From: an uncultured Mycoplasmatota bacterium
GTDB taxonomy: Bacteria; Bacillota_I; Bacilli_A; RF39; UBA660
Assembly: GCA_946491675.1 (NCBI GenBank)
Contig: CAMLYN010000054.1
Location: 1 to 7,217 of the forward strand
Reading direction: 5' to 3'
DNA: 7,217 nucleotides
This document shows positions 1 through 7,217 of the stretch, one piece after another. Numbering within the stretch: position 1 is the stretch's first letter; each line of letters starts with the position of its first letter. The translations under genes were made by a program, and so were the position numbers. A model generated the notes under the pieces. The model searched no databases. It saw nothing but the letters and a program-made list of their open reading frames with translations, and was not told where the DNA came from.

Positions 1-877
<877 letters not shown>

Positions 878-894
<17 letters not shown>

Positions 895-1846
895 CTCTTA
901 CCTCACTAACCAACTTTATAAATTCTTCCCTTTTATTGACTTTCATGAACATTTGTTTATATTCTTTAGAAATATTTTTTAAATAATGACAAATATGTGT
1001 TCTCATTTCTAAAATAGCAATTCTTTCTGGTTTAAATTCCAATAGATAATTGAAATGTTTTAAAATCATATCTAATCTTTCATTAATTGTCACTTCTTTT
1101 ATTTCTTTATTATCTAAATAATCTAAGCAATCTTTTATTAACCAAGGATTACCTAATAATCCTCTTCCAATCATCACAGCATCACATTTAGTTTCATCCA
1201 ACATTCTTTTAGCATCATAACAAGTCTTAATATCACCATTGCCAATAACAGGTATTTTAACATTTTCCTTCACTTGCCTAATAATATCCCAATTAGCTTT
1301 ACCAGAATATCCCTGACTTCTTGTTCTAGGATGAACGGTTATCGCACTAGCACCAGCTTTTTCAATAATTTTAGCTATTTCCACAGCATTAATACTTTTT
1401 TCATCCCAACCACTTCTTATTTTAACAGTAACAGGAACACTAACACTATTAACCACATTTTTAACAATTTCATACACTTTGTCAGGATCTTTAAGTAAGG
1501 CACTTCCTGCCTGAGCTCGAGTAGCTACTTTAGGAACTGGGCATCCCATATTAATATCAATAATGTCCGGATGCATTGTTTTTTCAATATATTTAGCGGC
1601 ATAAACAAATGATTCTTTATCACTACCAAATATCTGCTGACTAATAGGTCTTTCTTCTTCTTTCATGTATAACATATCAATTGTCTTTTGACTACCATAA
1701 AATATCGCCTTATCACTAACCATTTCAGCAACTACTAACCCACAGCCCATTTCTTTAGCAATTCTTCTAAAAGCACTATCAGAAATACCGGCCATTGGCG
1801 CTAGAACAATTTGGTTTTCTATTTTCACATTACCTATTTTCCACAT
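878..1846 (-). CDS. dusB: tRNA-dihydrouridine synthase, DusB type
   Basis: A flavoenzyme that reduces selected uridines in the tRNA D-loop to dihydrouridine, using FMN and NAD(P)H in the cytoplasm. The 322-residue length is normal. Seen: TIM-barrel start LAPMAGISDSAFRR (15-28), the QIFG strand (71-74), DINMGCPVPKV (97-107) with the catalytic-acid cysteine C102, QAGSALL (112-118), VKIRSGW (141-147), TVHPRTRSQGYSG (170-182), NGD (203-205) and the FMN phosphate site IGRGLLGNPW (226-235). A helical RNA-binding tail follows from about 245. The ATG (1846-1844) has a GGTGG ribosome binding site 6 nt upstream, and no longer in-frame start fits. It heads the dusB-RDD-lysS operon behind an extended -10 promoter. 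In Bacillus subtilis the dusB homologue also lies directly upstream of lysS, which supports the assignment. Which tRNA position is modified cannot be told from sequence. Confidence 0.95.
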
Positions 1847-1863
1847 CCAAAACCACCATTATT

Positions 1864-1892
1864 ATTATAACACTTTTTTTATCAAAAAACCA
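1864..1892 (-). promoter_or_regulatory. Predicted extended -10 promoter for dusB-RDD-lysS
   Basis: On the minus strand there is a perfect TATAAT (1869-1864) preceded by TGT, giving the extended -10 form TGnTATAAT (1872-1864). The hexamer 17 nt upstream is TGGTTT (1892-1887), a poor -35, which is common for extended -10 promoters. It lies just after the terminator of the preceding gene, as expected for the head of a new transcription unit. The expected start point, near 1857, falls at the first base of the GGTGG ribosome binding site, so the leader would be only about 10 nt. Confidence 0.5.
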
Positions 1893-1897
1893 TTGAC

Positions 1898-1932
1898 AAA
1901 AAGAATCAAAGAAATTTTCATTACTTTGATTC
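1898..1932 (-). terminator. Intrinsic terminator after the phosphodiester glycosidase gene
   Basis: On the minus strand, GAATCAAAG (1932-1924) and CTTTGATTC (1911-1903) form a perfect 9-bp stem with a 12-nt loop, followed at once by five T residues (1902-1898). The 5' arm begins inside the gene's TGA stop codon (1933-1931). The stem is A/T-rich and the U-tract is short, so efficiency may be modest. The position, directly before the dusB promoter, supports the call. Confidence 0.65.
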
Positions 1933-2926
1933 ATTTTACTATCCAAGCATTAGGTAAACTTCGTTCACCTGTTGAAGAATAAGCAACAGGATTATTATAA
2001 ACTTCACCATTAATTGCTAAAACAGTAGAAGCACCACCATCTAAATTAGCAGCATTATAAGCTCCATAACGTTTAAAAATATCAATCATGTCAATAACTG
2101 TAGCTCCACCTCTAAAACCATATTTACTGCCATTGCCATCAATTGTTAACAATAATATTATTCCATCTTTTCTCTGACCAATTGCTGTTCTTGGATTAAC
2201 TCCATAACCACCATTTCCTTGCGTAAATGATTCTTTACCATTAACAATTAAAAATGGTCCAAAACAAACGGCATCTCTAATTCCCATATTTATTGCTTCA
2301 TCCGCTGTCATATAACCTAGAGTTAAAACATTATCATTACTAATACCAATAATCGGATTCCTAGTACCATTAGCATCTTCTAGTATTTCACCATTAGAAA
2401 TAAATATTTGACTTGCCCTTGCTCCATTTCCTTGTCCTCCTACATCAGCAAATCTACCACCATTAACTGCTACTATAGCATCATTTTCTTGTGCCATAAC
2501 TGACAAATGTTGTCCGTTTGTACCATAAAATCGACTTTTTACTGTGGATAACCTCGAAGCATCATAAATAGCAGTTAAATAAACATGATAATCTTTTTCA
2601 TCAAATTCAATAATTTTATATAAAGCATCTTTATCTCTTTTCAAAATTTGTTCTTCATAAATTGATTCATAATGTTTAGGGTCTTCATTATCAAAATTTA
2701 TTTCATCTTGATTAGTAATTTCATTATTTTCTTTTAAATAATTCTTACTTAAAATATCTTTTATTTGTTCTTCACTATACAAAATATAAGCTAAATACTT
2801 ATGACTTTTAGTATCCATAGCAGTTGTTACAAACATATCCCGAAATCCATTATAAGGACCATAAGCCAATAATAAACAAAAAATAGCAATAATATCTAAA
2901 ATAGCTAAAATTATCACTTTTTTCAT
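1931..2926 (-). CDS. Phosphodiester glycosidase (NAGPA-domain) protein, membrane-anchored
   Basis: A 331-residue protein with the domain of the mammalian 'uncovering enzyme' (N-acetylglucosamine-1-phosphodiester alpha-N-acetylglucosaminidase), which removes a sugar attached through a phosphodiester. Bacterial members are often annotated as exopolysaccharide biosynthesis proteins; most substrates are unknown. Seen: an uncleaved-looking N-terminal membrane anchor (about 4-22, with lysines before it), a charged linker (about 50-110) rich in D, E, K and N, then the domain with VNGGRF (154-159), CFGPFLIVNGK (221-231), NPRTAIGQRKDG (244-255), LTIDG (260-264), NLDGGAST (294-301) and SLPNAWIV (323-330). 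It probably acts outside the membrane; a wall or capsule glycopolymer substrate is inference only. The ATG has AGGTGG about 6 nt upstream. It appears to be transcribed alone, between an A/T-only hairpin and a terminator that overlaps its stop. Confidence 0.9.
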   Translation of the reverse strand: MKKVIILAILDIIAIFCLLLAYGPYNGFRDMFVTTAMDTKSHKYLAYILYSEEQIKDILSKNYLKENNEITNQDEINFDNEDPKHYESIYEEQILKRDKDALYKIIEFDEKDYHVYLTAIYDASRLSTVKSRFYGTNGQHLSVMAQENDAIVAVNGGRFADVGGQGNGARASQIFISNGEILEDANGTRNPIIGISNDNVLTLGYMTADEAINMGIRDAVCFGPFLIVNGKESFTQGNGGYGVNPRTAIGQRKDGIILLLTIDGNGSKYGFRGGATVIDMIDIFKRYGAYNAANLDGGASTVLAINGEVYNNPVAYSSTGERSLPNAWIVK

Positions 2927-3027
2927 AACATACCACCTAATTCATCGTTATATAAAAATATATAAATCTAAATCCATAAAAAAGTACCATAAAACTCAAA
3001 AATATTATACTAACAACTATAAATATT
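2927..3027 (-). promoter_or_regulatory. Leader/promoter region of the phosphodiester glycosidase gene
   Basis: This 101-nt gap is almost pure A/T. On the minus strand it holds a perfect TATAAT (3009-3004) with no good -35: the hexamer 17 nt upstream is ACTAAA. If that site is used, the leader is about 70 nt. The leader contains a 7-bp A/T hairpin, TTATATA-TTTT-TATATAA (2965-2948), and ends in the AGGTGG ribosome binding site (2938-2933). The promoter call is weak because TATAAT occurs easily by chance in such sequence. Confidence 0.35.
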
Positions 3028-3029
3028 TT
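2999..3029 (-). terminator. Possible weak A/T-only terminator after gpmI
   Basis: On the minus strand, AAAATATT (3029-3022) pairs with AATATTTT (3006-2999). After a one-base bulge (3021), ATA pairs with TAT, around an 8-nt loop (3017-3010). The 3' arm provides its own run of T residues. The hairpin starts inside the gpmI TAA stop codon. It has no G-C pairs in the stem and could be chance in A/T-rich sequence. Part of it also overlaps the candidate -10 element of the next gene. Confidence 0.3.
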
Positions 3030-4515
3030 AGTTATTTTCTCTTTCAATCAAGACTTCTCCCGTCATTTCTTCTGGCACTTTTTCATTTAACAAATAAAGC
3101 ATCGTTGGTGCGATATCACCTAATTTACCATTTTTCAATTTATAATTTTTAGTAATTAAAAACGGTACTTTATTAGTTGTATGACTCGTCAAAATATTAT
3201 TATTTTCATCGATCATTTCTTCACAATTTCCATGATCAGCAGTAATAATCATTGTTCCCTCTAAACTTATAATTTTTTCATATATCTTATAAACACATTC
3301 ATCTAAAGTTTCCACAGCTTTAATCGCAGCATCTAAATTACCGGTATGACCAACCATATCACCATTGGCAAAATTTAAAATTATGACATCATAATCACTT
3401 ATTTTTTCCAATAAAGTGTCAGTTATTTCATAAGCACTCATTTCTGGCTTTAAATCATAAGTTGCTACTTTAGGAGAAGGAATTAATATGCGATCACAAT
3501 TTTTCAAATCCAATTCTTTTCCCCCATCAAAAAAATAAGTAACATGAGCATATTTTTCTGTTTCTGCAATTCTTAATTGTTTATAACCTAATTTAGAAAT
3601 ATATTCGCCAAATGGATTAATTACTTCATTTAAATTATAAATAGTTTCATTAATTACTTCATCACTTACTGGCATCATTGTTAATAATTTAATATTAACT
3701 TGTTTTTTTCTTTTAAAGCCTTTAAAATCTTTATTACTTAAAGCACTACCTAATTCTCTTAAACGATCTGGTCTAAAATTAAAGAAAATAATTCCATCAT
3801 TATCATCAACAATTCCATCTTCGTCAATTAAACCTGGCAAAATAAATTCATCAGTTATATTATTTTCATAATTAGATTTAATAGCTTCTTTAATACTTAA
3901 ATACTTACTATCTGATGTACCGGTTACAACATCATAAGCTTTTTCAATTCGATCATATCGATTATCTCTATCCATAGCATAATATCTACCACTAATACTT
4001 GCTATAACACCATTTTTTAAATCTAATGATTCAATGTAACTTAAACTACTATTAGGTAAAGTATCTCTTCCATCAGTAAAAATATGTAAATAAAAATCCA
4101 CTTTATTTTTATAACATAAATTAATTAATGCTTGTAAGTGATTTAAAGATGAATGTACCCCACCATCACTAACTAATCCCATTAAATGTAATTTACTATT
4201 ATTTTCTTTAATATAATCAAACATTTCTAATAGTTTTTCATTCTTATTAAAATTTTTATTTTTTATTTCTTCATTGATATATTGAATACTTTGATATACT
4301 ATTCTTCCAGCTCCGATATTAGAATGTCCTACTTCACTATTACCCATCTGTCCTTTTGGTAATCCGACTTTCTCACCACTTGCTTCTAGTTTTGAATTAG
4401 GATACTTTTTAAATAGTTCATCTAAATGAGGTGTATTAGCTAATTTGTAAGCATTTCCTTTAATATTTTTATTAATTCCTACTCCATCCAATATACATAA
4501 TAATAATGGTTTCAT
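3028..4515 (-). CDS. gpmI: 2,3-bisphosphoglycerate-independent phosphoglycerate mutase
   Basis: Interconverts 3- and 2-phosphoglycerate in glycolysis through a phosphoserine intermediate, using two Mn ions and no bisphosphoglycerate cofactor. It is a cytoplasmic enzyme of the alkaline phosphatase superfamily. Numbering from the ATG at 4515 gives 495 residues, slightly short of the usual 505-515. Seen: metal ligand D10 in LDGVG, nucleophile S60 in GNSEVGHSNIGAG, HLMGLVSDGGVHSS with H121, TDGRD (147-151), GRYYAMDRDNR (176-186), FNFRPDR (245-251), K321 in ETEKYAHVTYFF, NGDMVGHTG with D386 and H390, TADHGNCEE with D427 and H428, and SHTT with H445. All expected catalytic and metal residues are present. 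An in-frame TTG 9 nt upstream is excluded as the start because it touches the AGGAG. No other glycolytic gene is adjacent; gpmI often sits in a gap-pgk-tpi-eno cluster. Confidence 0.97.
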   Translation of the reverse strand: MKPLLLCILDGVGINKNIKGNAYKLANTPHLDELFKKYPNSKLEASGEKVGLPKGQMGNSEVGHSNIGAGRIVYQSIQYINEEIKNKNFNKNEKLLEMFDYIKENNSKLHLMGLVSDGGVHSSLNHLQALINLCYKNKVDFYLHIFTDGRDTLPNSSLSYIESLDLKNGVIASISGRYYAMDRDNRYDRIEKAYDVVTGTSDSKYLSIKEAIKSNYENNITDEFILPGLIDEDGIVDDNDGIIFFNFRPDRLRELGSALSNKDFKGFKRKKQVNIKLLTMMPVSDEVINETIYNLNEVINPFGEYISKLGYKQLRIAETEKYAHVTYFFDGGKELDLKNCDRILIPSPKVATYDLKPEMSAYEITDTLLEKISDYDVIILNFANGDMVGHTGNLDAAIKAVETLDECVYKIYEKIISLEGTMIITADHGNCEEMIDENNNILTSHTTNKVPFLITKNYKLKNGKLGDIAPTMLYLLNEKVPEEMTGEVLIERENN

Positions 4516-4524
4516 TAAAATCAA

Positions 4525-4529
4525 CTCCT
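4525..4529 (-). promoter_or_regulatory. Ribosome binding site that decides the gpmI start
   Basis: AGGAG on the minus strand lies 9 nt before the ATG at 4515-4513 (first residues MKPLLLCILDG, the usual start for this family). The in-frame TTG at 4524-4522 directly abuts the AGGAG and cannot be initiated from it, so a 498-residue prediction starting there would carry three extra residues. Confidence 0.85.
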
Positions 4530-4534
4530 ATTAT

Positions 4535-4562
4535 ATTATACAATATTTATCTTAAAATTCAA
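4535..4562 (-). promoter_or_regulatory. Predicted promoter for gpmI
   Basis: The minus strand shows TTGAAT (4562-4557), a 16-nt spacer and TATAAT (4540-4535). It sits immediately downstream of the terminator of the HD gene. The predicted start point (about 4528) would fall within the AGGAG ribosome binding site, giving a nearly leaderless transcript, so either the true start is a little further upstream or the call is wrong. A second, overlapping TATAAT lies at 4535-4530. Confidence 0.4.
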
Positions 4563-4563
4563 A

Positions 4564-4598
4564 ATAAAACCGACTTATAATCTATAAATCGATTTTAT
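4564..4598 (-). terminator. Intrinsic terminator after the HD-domain gene
   Basis: Read on the minus strand, 4598-4583 and 4579-4564 form a 16-bp stem with a 3-nt loop (GAT, 4582-4580). The centre is TTATA-GAT-TATAA and the G-C-containing part is CGA/TCG. An A-rich upstream arm and a T-rich 3' arm with more T residues after it complete a typical intrinsic terminator. Two pairs are G-U in the minus-strand RNA and would be A-C mismatches in plus-strand RNA, which fits minus-strand function. The TAA stop (4597-4595) lies inside the 5' arm. Confidence 0.7.
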
Positions 4599-5482
4599 CT
4601 AATAGTTATACCATCACTATTTTTTATTTTTTCATCTAACTTTTGAATAGTTACATCAAAAGCATCTAAAACATAAGGATTATTTCTTTTCTCTTTAAGT
4701 CTTATCAATATATTTTCTTCTTTAATAATTTCAGCTACACTTAACAGTTTGATCTGATTAATAAAACTTAACCTTACTAATTCACCAACATTATTATTCC
4801 ATAATCCTTGTTTTTTAAGCTCTGCTATATTCAAATATTTTCCTTGATAAAACAAATCTAAAACTTTAGAATCAATTGGAGTATCGCTTTTATCAGGAGT
4901 CCAACGACCATCTAAAATTTGATGATATATATCTAGTCGATCAACATCTTGAACAATTTGAGTAATACTGTTTATTACTTTCCTTTTAATTTCTAAATTA
5001 GCTTGCTTAAAAAACAAATAAGCATCTTCACTTCTAAGTAAATCACTACATAAAATTAACAAATCTTTACTATCAACTGTTTTTATAACATGATCATTAA
5101 CAGTAGTACTAATTACCTCATCAAAAACCCGAGTATCAGGAATTTGTAAATTAATTAAACCAGACAACAATATATCTTTACCTAACTCTCCATGATTTTT
5201 ATACCCATAACTAGCTAGTTTAGTATCATCATAACTAGATAAATAACGTGCTTGATTAAATCTTCCAATATCATGATCTAAAAAAGTTATTTGCGCTAAT
5301 TCTTTAAACGATTCGTTGAAACCCAATTTATCTAAAACTTTAGTTCCATCTGATACCACTTCATACGAGTGAACAACTTTACGATCAATTAACTCAACAA
5401 CTAAATTTTTATCACCAATAATACTCATTTTTTGTAAAGCAACATGTTTTTTAAAAAAATCTAAAGCTTTTAAATATAACAT
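4595..5482 (-). CDS. HD-domain metal-dependent phosphohydrolase, substrate unknown
   Basis: A 295-residue soluble protein with no signal peptide or membrane segment. Seen: candidate metal ligands in HD-superfamily order, H38 (VVHSYEV), H70-D71 (FLDHDIGRFNQ, 68-77), H97 (NHGELGKDIL), H131 (NDHVI) and the late aspartate in QDVDRLDIY (178-186, D181 most likely), which resembles the RDADKLDI motif common in this family. The second half of the protein (about 190-295) is helical-looking and charged, and I recognise no domain in it. HD enzymes hydrolyse phosphomonoesters, nucleotides or cyclic nucleotides; no substrate can be chosen here. The ATG (5482-5480) has GAGGAA 5 nt upstream. It follows rbfA by 51 nt with its own promoter and no terminator between them, so read-through from infB-rbfA is likely. 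A strong hairpin closes it. Confidence 0.85.
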   Translation of the reverse strand: MLYLKALDFFKKHVALQKMSIIGDKNLVVELIDRKVVHSYEVVSDGTKVLDKLGFNESFKELAQITFLDHDIGRFNQARYLSSYDDTKLASYGYKNHGELGKDILLSGLINLQIPDTRVFDEVISTTVNDHVIKTVDSKDLLILCSDLLRSEDAYLFFKQANLEIKRKVINSITQIVQDVDRLDIYHQILDGRWTPDKSDTPIDSKVLDLFYQGKYLNIAELKKQGLWNNNVGELVRLSFINQIKLLSVAEIIKEENILIRLKEKRNNPYVLDAFDVTIQKLDEKIKNSDGITIR

Positions 5483-5508
5483 AACTATTCCTCTTATTTA
5501 TAGGAAGT

Positions 5509-5537
5509 ATACTATCATAAACAATTATTGTTGTCAA
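5509..5537 (-). promoter_or_regulatory. Predicted sigma-A-type promoter for the HD-domain gene
   Basis: The minus strand carries a perfect TTGACA (5537-5532), a 17-nt spacer and TAGTAT (5514-5509), a 4/6 match to TATAAT; an overlapping TATACT gives an alternative -10 with a longer spacer. The predicted start lies near 5502, leaving a leader of about 20 nt that contains the GAGGAA ribosome binding site. The -35 hexamer contains the rbfA stop codon (TGA, 5536-5534). This is the best-matching -35 in the window. Confidence 0.6.
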
Positions 5538-5878
5538 ATTTCATCTTCATGAATTTTATCGATAATATCTTCTATTTTCTTACCATATTCAATCGATTCA
5601 TCATAGACAAATTCTAATTCTGGAGTATGTCTAATATCAATTCGATCAGCCAATTCTTTACGAATAAAACCACTAGCGTCTTTTAAAGCTCTTAAAGTAG
5701 TTTCTTTTTTAGAATCATCTAAAACAGTCACATATATTTTAGCATAACTTAAATCACTACTTAATTTACAATCAGTAACTGTTACAAATTTAATATCACT
5801 ATCTTTTACTTCATAAGCTAAAATATAACTTATTTCTTTAACAATATTACTAGCAATTCGATCTATTTTAACGCTCAT
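5534..5878 (-). CDS. rbfA: Ribosome-binding factor A (30S maturation)
   Basis: Assists late maturation of the 30S subunit, acting near the 5' region of 16S rRNA, and is known as a cold-adaptation factor in other bacteria. The 114-residue length is typical. Seen: N-terminal [18 protein letters not shown] (3-20), the strand [20 protein letters not shown] (31-50), a KH-like fold with [17 protein letters not shown] (64-80), and the family ending [19 protein letters not shown] (81-99). The ATG (5878-5876) overlaps the infB TGA as ATGA, with GGAG 8 nt upstream inside the end of infB. This points to co-transcription and translational coupling. In Bacillus subtilis ylxP lies between infB and rbfA, and truB follows; both are absent from these positions here. 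Confidence 0.96.
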   Translation of the reverse strand: MSVKIDRIASNIVKEISYILAYEVKDSDIKFVTVTDCKLSSDLSYAKIYVTVLDDSKKETTLRALKDASGFIRKELADRIDIRHTPELEFVYDESIEYGKKIEDIIDKIHEDEI

Positions 5879-7217
5879 CTTTGAATCTCCACCATTTCAT
5901 AAGCTTCAATTATGTCATTTTCCCTAATATCGTTATAATTTTCAATTGTAATACCACACTCTAAACCTTTTTTTACTTCTTTAACAGAATCTTTTTCTCT
6001 TTGAATAGAATTAATATTACCATCATAAATAACAACGCCATCTCTAATTAAACGTACTTTACTATCTCTTTTAATTAAACCATCAGTTACATAAGAACCA
6101 GCTATAGTACCAACTTTAGAAAATTTAAATATTTTTCTCACTTCAGCTGTTCCTAATATTTTTTCTTCAAAAACAGGTTCTAACATTCCTTTCATTGCTA
6201 GTTCCATTTCTTCAACTACTTTATAAATAATATCATATAATCTAATTTCAACACCTTGATCTTTTGCATACTCTTTTAAAGTATTATTTGGTCGAACATT
6301 AAAACCTATAACAATAGCGTTACTAGCTTTAGCTAAAACAATATCACTTTCTTTAATTGCCCCAACACTGCTTCTTATAACATTAACTTTTACACCTTCA
6401 ACATCCAATTTTTCTAAAGCATTTTTAACAGCTTCACTACTACCATTAACATCAGCTTTAATAATGACATTTATTTCTTTATTACCTTCTTTAATTTTAT
6501 TGAATAAATCATCTAAAGTAACAGCTTTACTAGGCATTTGCTCTTTAATTCGCGCTATTTCTTTTCTTTTAACAGCAATATTACGAGCTTCTTTTTCTGA
6601 TTCAAACGCCATAAATTTATCACCAGCATTTGGTACCTCATTTAATCCTGTAATTTCAACTGGTTGTGATAAATAAGTAGAAGTTAAATCCTTACCTTTA
6701 TCGTCTTTTAAAGTCCTAATTTTACCATAAGCATGACCGACAACAATTGGATCACCTAATCTTAAAGTACCATTTTGGACTAAGACAGTTACAATTGGAC
6801 CTAAATGTTTATCTAATCTTGATTCAACAACTGTACCAACGGCATAACGATTTGGATTAGCACGATAATTATTCATTTCAGAAACTAATAAAATATTATC
6901 TAATAAATCACTAATACCTTCACCTGTTTTAGCAGAAATCAAACTAACTAATGTATCTCCTCCCCAAGATTCAGGAGTAAGTCCATGTTCTGTTAATTGC
7001 GTTAAAACTCTTTCGACATTAGCTTCTGGTTTATCGATTTTATTAATTGCTACAATAATTGGTACATTAGCTGCTTTAGCATGGTCAATTACTTCTTCAG
7101 TTTGTGGCATAATACCATCATCAGCAGCAATTATAATAACAACAATATCAGTAATACTAGCTCCTCTAGCTCTCATTTCAGTAAATGCTGCATGACCTGG
7201 AGTATCAATAAAAGTTA
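5875..7217 (-). CDS. infB: Translation initiation factor IF-2, C-terminal part (cut by window edge)
   Basis: A GTPase that places initiator fMet-tRNA on the 30S subunit and promotes subunit joining. The frame is open to the right edge; 446 residues are visible and the N-terminal domain and P-loop lie outside. Seen: the G3 motif [16 protein letters not shown] (visible residues 4-19, with the catalytic-type histidine at 8), G4 NKID (58-61), G5 SAK (94-96), then domain II ([20 protein letters not shown], starting at about visible residue 126), the domain III region and the C-terminal fMet-tRNA-binding domain ending in [12 protein letters not shown] and [10 protein letters not shown]. The ATG at 7176-7174 is an internal methionine in the G3 motif, not the start. 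The TGA overlaps the rbfA ATG. The frame is intact with no odd residues in the visible motifs. Confidence 0.98.
   Translation of the reverse strand, partial: TFIDTPGHAAFTEMRARGASITDIVVIIIAADDGIMPQTEEVIDHAKAANVPIIVAINKIDKPEANVERVLTQLTEHGLTPESWGGDTLVSLISAKTGEGISDLLDNILLVSEMNNYRANPNRYAVGTVVESRLDKHLGPIVTVLVQNGTLRLGDPIVVGHAYGKIRTLKDDKGKDLTSTYLSQPVEITGLNEVPNAGDKFMAFESEKEARNIAVKRKEIARIKEQMPSKAVTLDDLFNKIKEGNKEINVIIKADVNGSSEAVKNALEKLDVEGVKVNVIRSSVGAIKESDIVLAKASNAIVIGFNVRPNNTLKEYAKDQGVEIRLYDIIYKVVEEMELAMKGMLEPVFEEKILGTAEVRKIFKFSKVGTIAGSYVTDGLIKRDSKVRLIRDGVVIYDGNINSIQREKDSVKEVKKGLECGITIENYNDIRENDIIEAYEMVEIQR

Noticed and set aside
1274..1498. Plus-strand open frame of 74 codons inside dusB
   Set aside because: It is antisense to the conserved TIM-barrel coding sequence, and its Ser/Thr/Asn/Phe-rich composition is typical of a reverse-complement shadow.
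1893..1898. Plus-strand TTGACA in the dusB upstream gap
   Set aside because: No -10 element lies at the right spacing and no plus-strand gene follows.
4516..4524. Alternative TTG start three codons upstream in gpmI
   Set aside because: The TTG directly touches the AGGAG ribosome binding site, whereas the ATG at 4515 has 9-nt spacing and gives the usual family N-terminus.
5488..5506. Small hairpin (TTCCT/AGGAA, 9-nt loop) pairing with the ribosome binding site of the HD gene
   Set aside because: Only five base pairs in very AT-rich sequence; there is too little to claim an RNA thermometer or regulatory switch.
5520..5532. Short inverted repeat AACAA/TTGTT just after rbfA, considered as a terminator
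   Set aside because: A 5-bp stem with a 3-nt loop and no following run of T residues; it lies in the promoter spacer and is unlikely to end transcription.
6464..6676. Plus-strand open frame of 70 codons inside infB
   Set aside because: It is antisense to the conserved IF-2 sequence; no support beyond the absence of stops.
7174..7176. ATG at 7176 as the start of infB
   Set aside because: The frame continues upstream to the window edge with [13 protein letters not shown], the conserved G3 region, so this methionine is internal.

Overview
This is an AT-rich window (about 30% G+C by eye) in which every supported gene lies on the minus strand, so biological order runs from high to low coordinates. 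It looks like ordinary housekeeping chromosome from a low-GC Firmicutes/Tenericutes-type bacterium. Supporting points are the Bacillus-like LysRS N-terminus, dusB next to lysS, infB followed by rbfA, AGGAG-type ribosome binding sites and A/T-rich terminators. Four of the seven visible stop codons are UGA, and the tryptophan codon checked (dusB codon 2) is UGG. The code is therefore the standard bacterial one, not the Mycoplasma code. An uncultured Bacilli/Erysipelotrichia-type gut lineage would fit, but the genus cannot be read from this sequence.

Layout in transcription order: (1) the C-terminal two thirds of infB (IF-2, cut by the right edge), overlapping rbfA by ATGA; (2) a promoter and an HD-domain metal phosphohydrolase of unknown substrate, ending in a hairpin terminator; (3) gpmI (cofactor-independent phosphoglycerate mutase), apparently a single-gene unit; (4) a membrane-anchored phosphodiester glycosidase (NAGPA-domain) protein, ending in a hairpin terminator; (5) an extended -10 promoter followed by dusB, an RDD-family membrane protein and lysS (cut by the left edge), packed with a 17-nt and a 4-nt overlap.

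The genes fall into translation and RNA maturation (infB, rbfA, dusB, lysS), glycolysis (gpmI), cell envelope (NAGPA-domain and RDD proteins) and one uncharacterised HD hydrolase. There are no mobile elements, CRISPR arrays, RNA genes or frameshifts, and no gap longer than about 100 bases. I found no convincing undescribed system. The points worth a second look are small: stop codons lying inside terminators or promoters, an RDD gene inserted into the dusB-lysS pair, an HD hydrolase where truB might be expected after rbfA, predicted promoters that almost abut the ribosome binding site, and a start-codon correction for gpmI.
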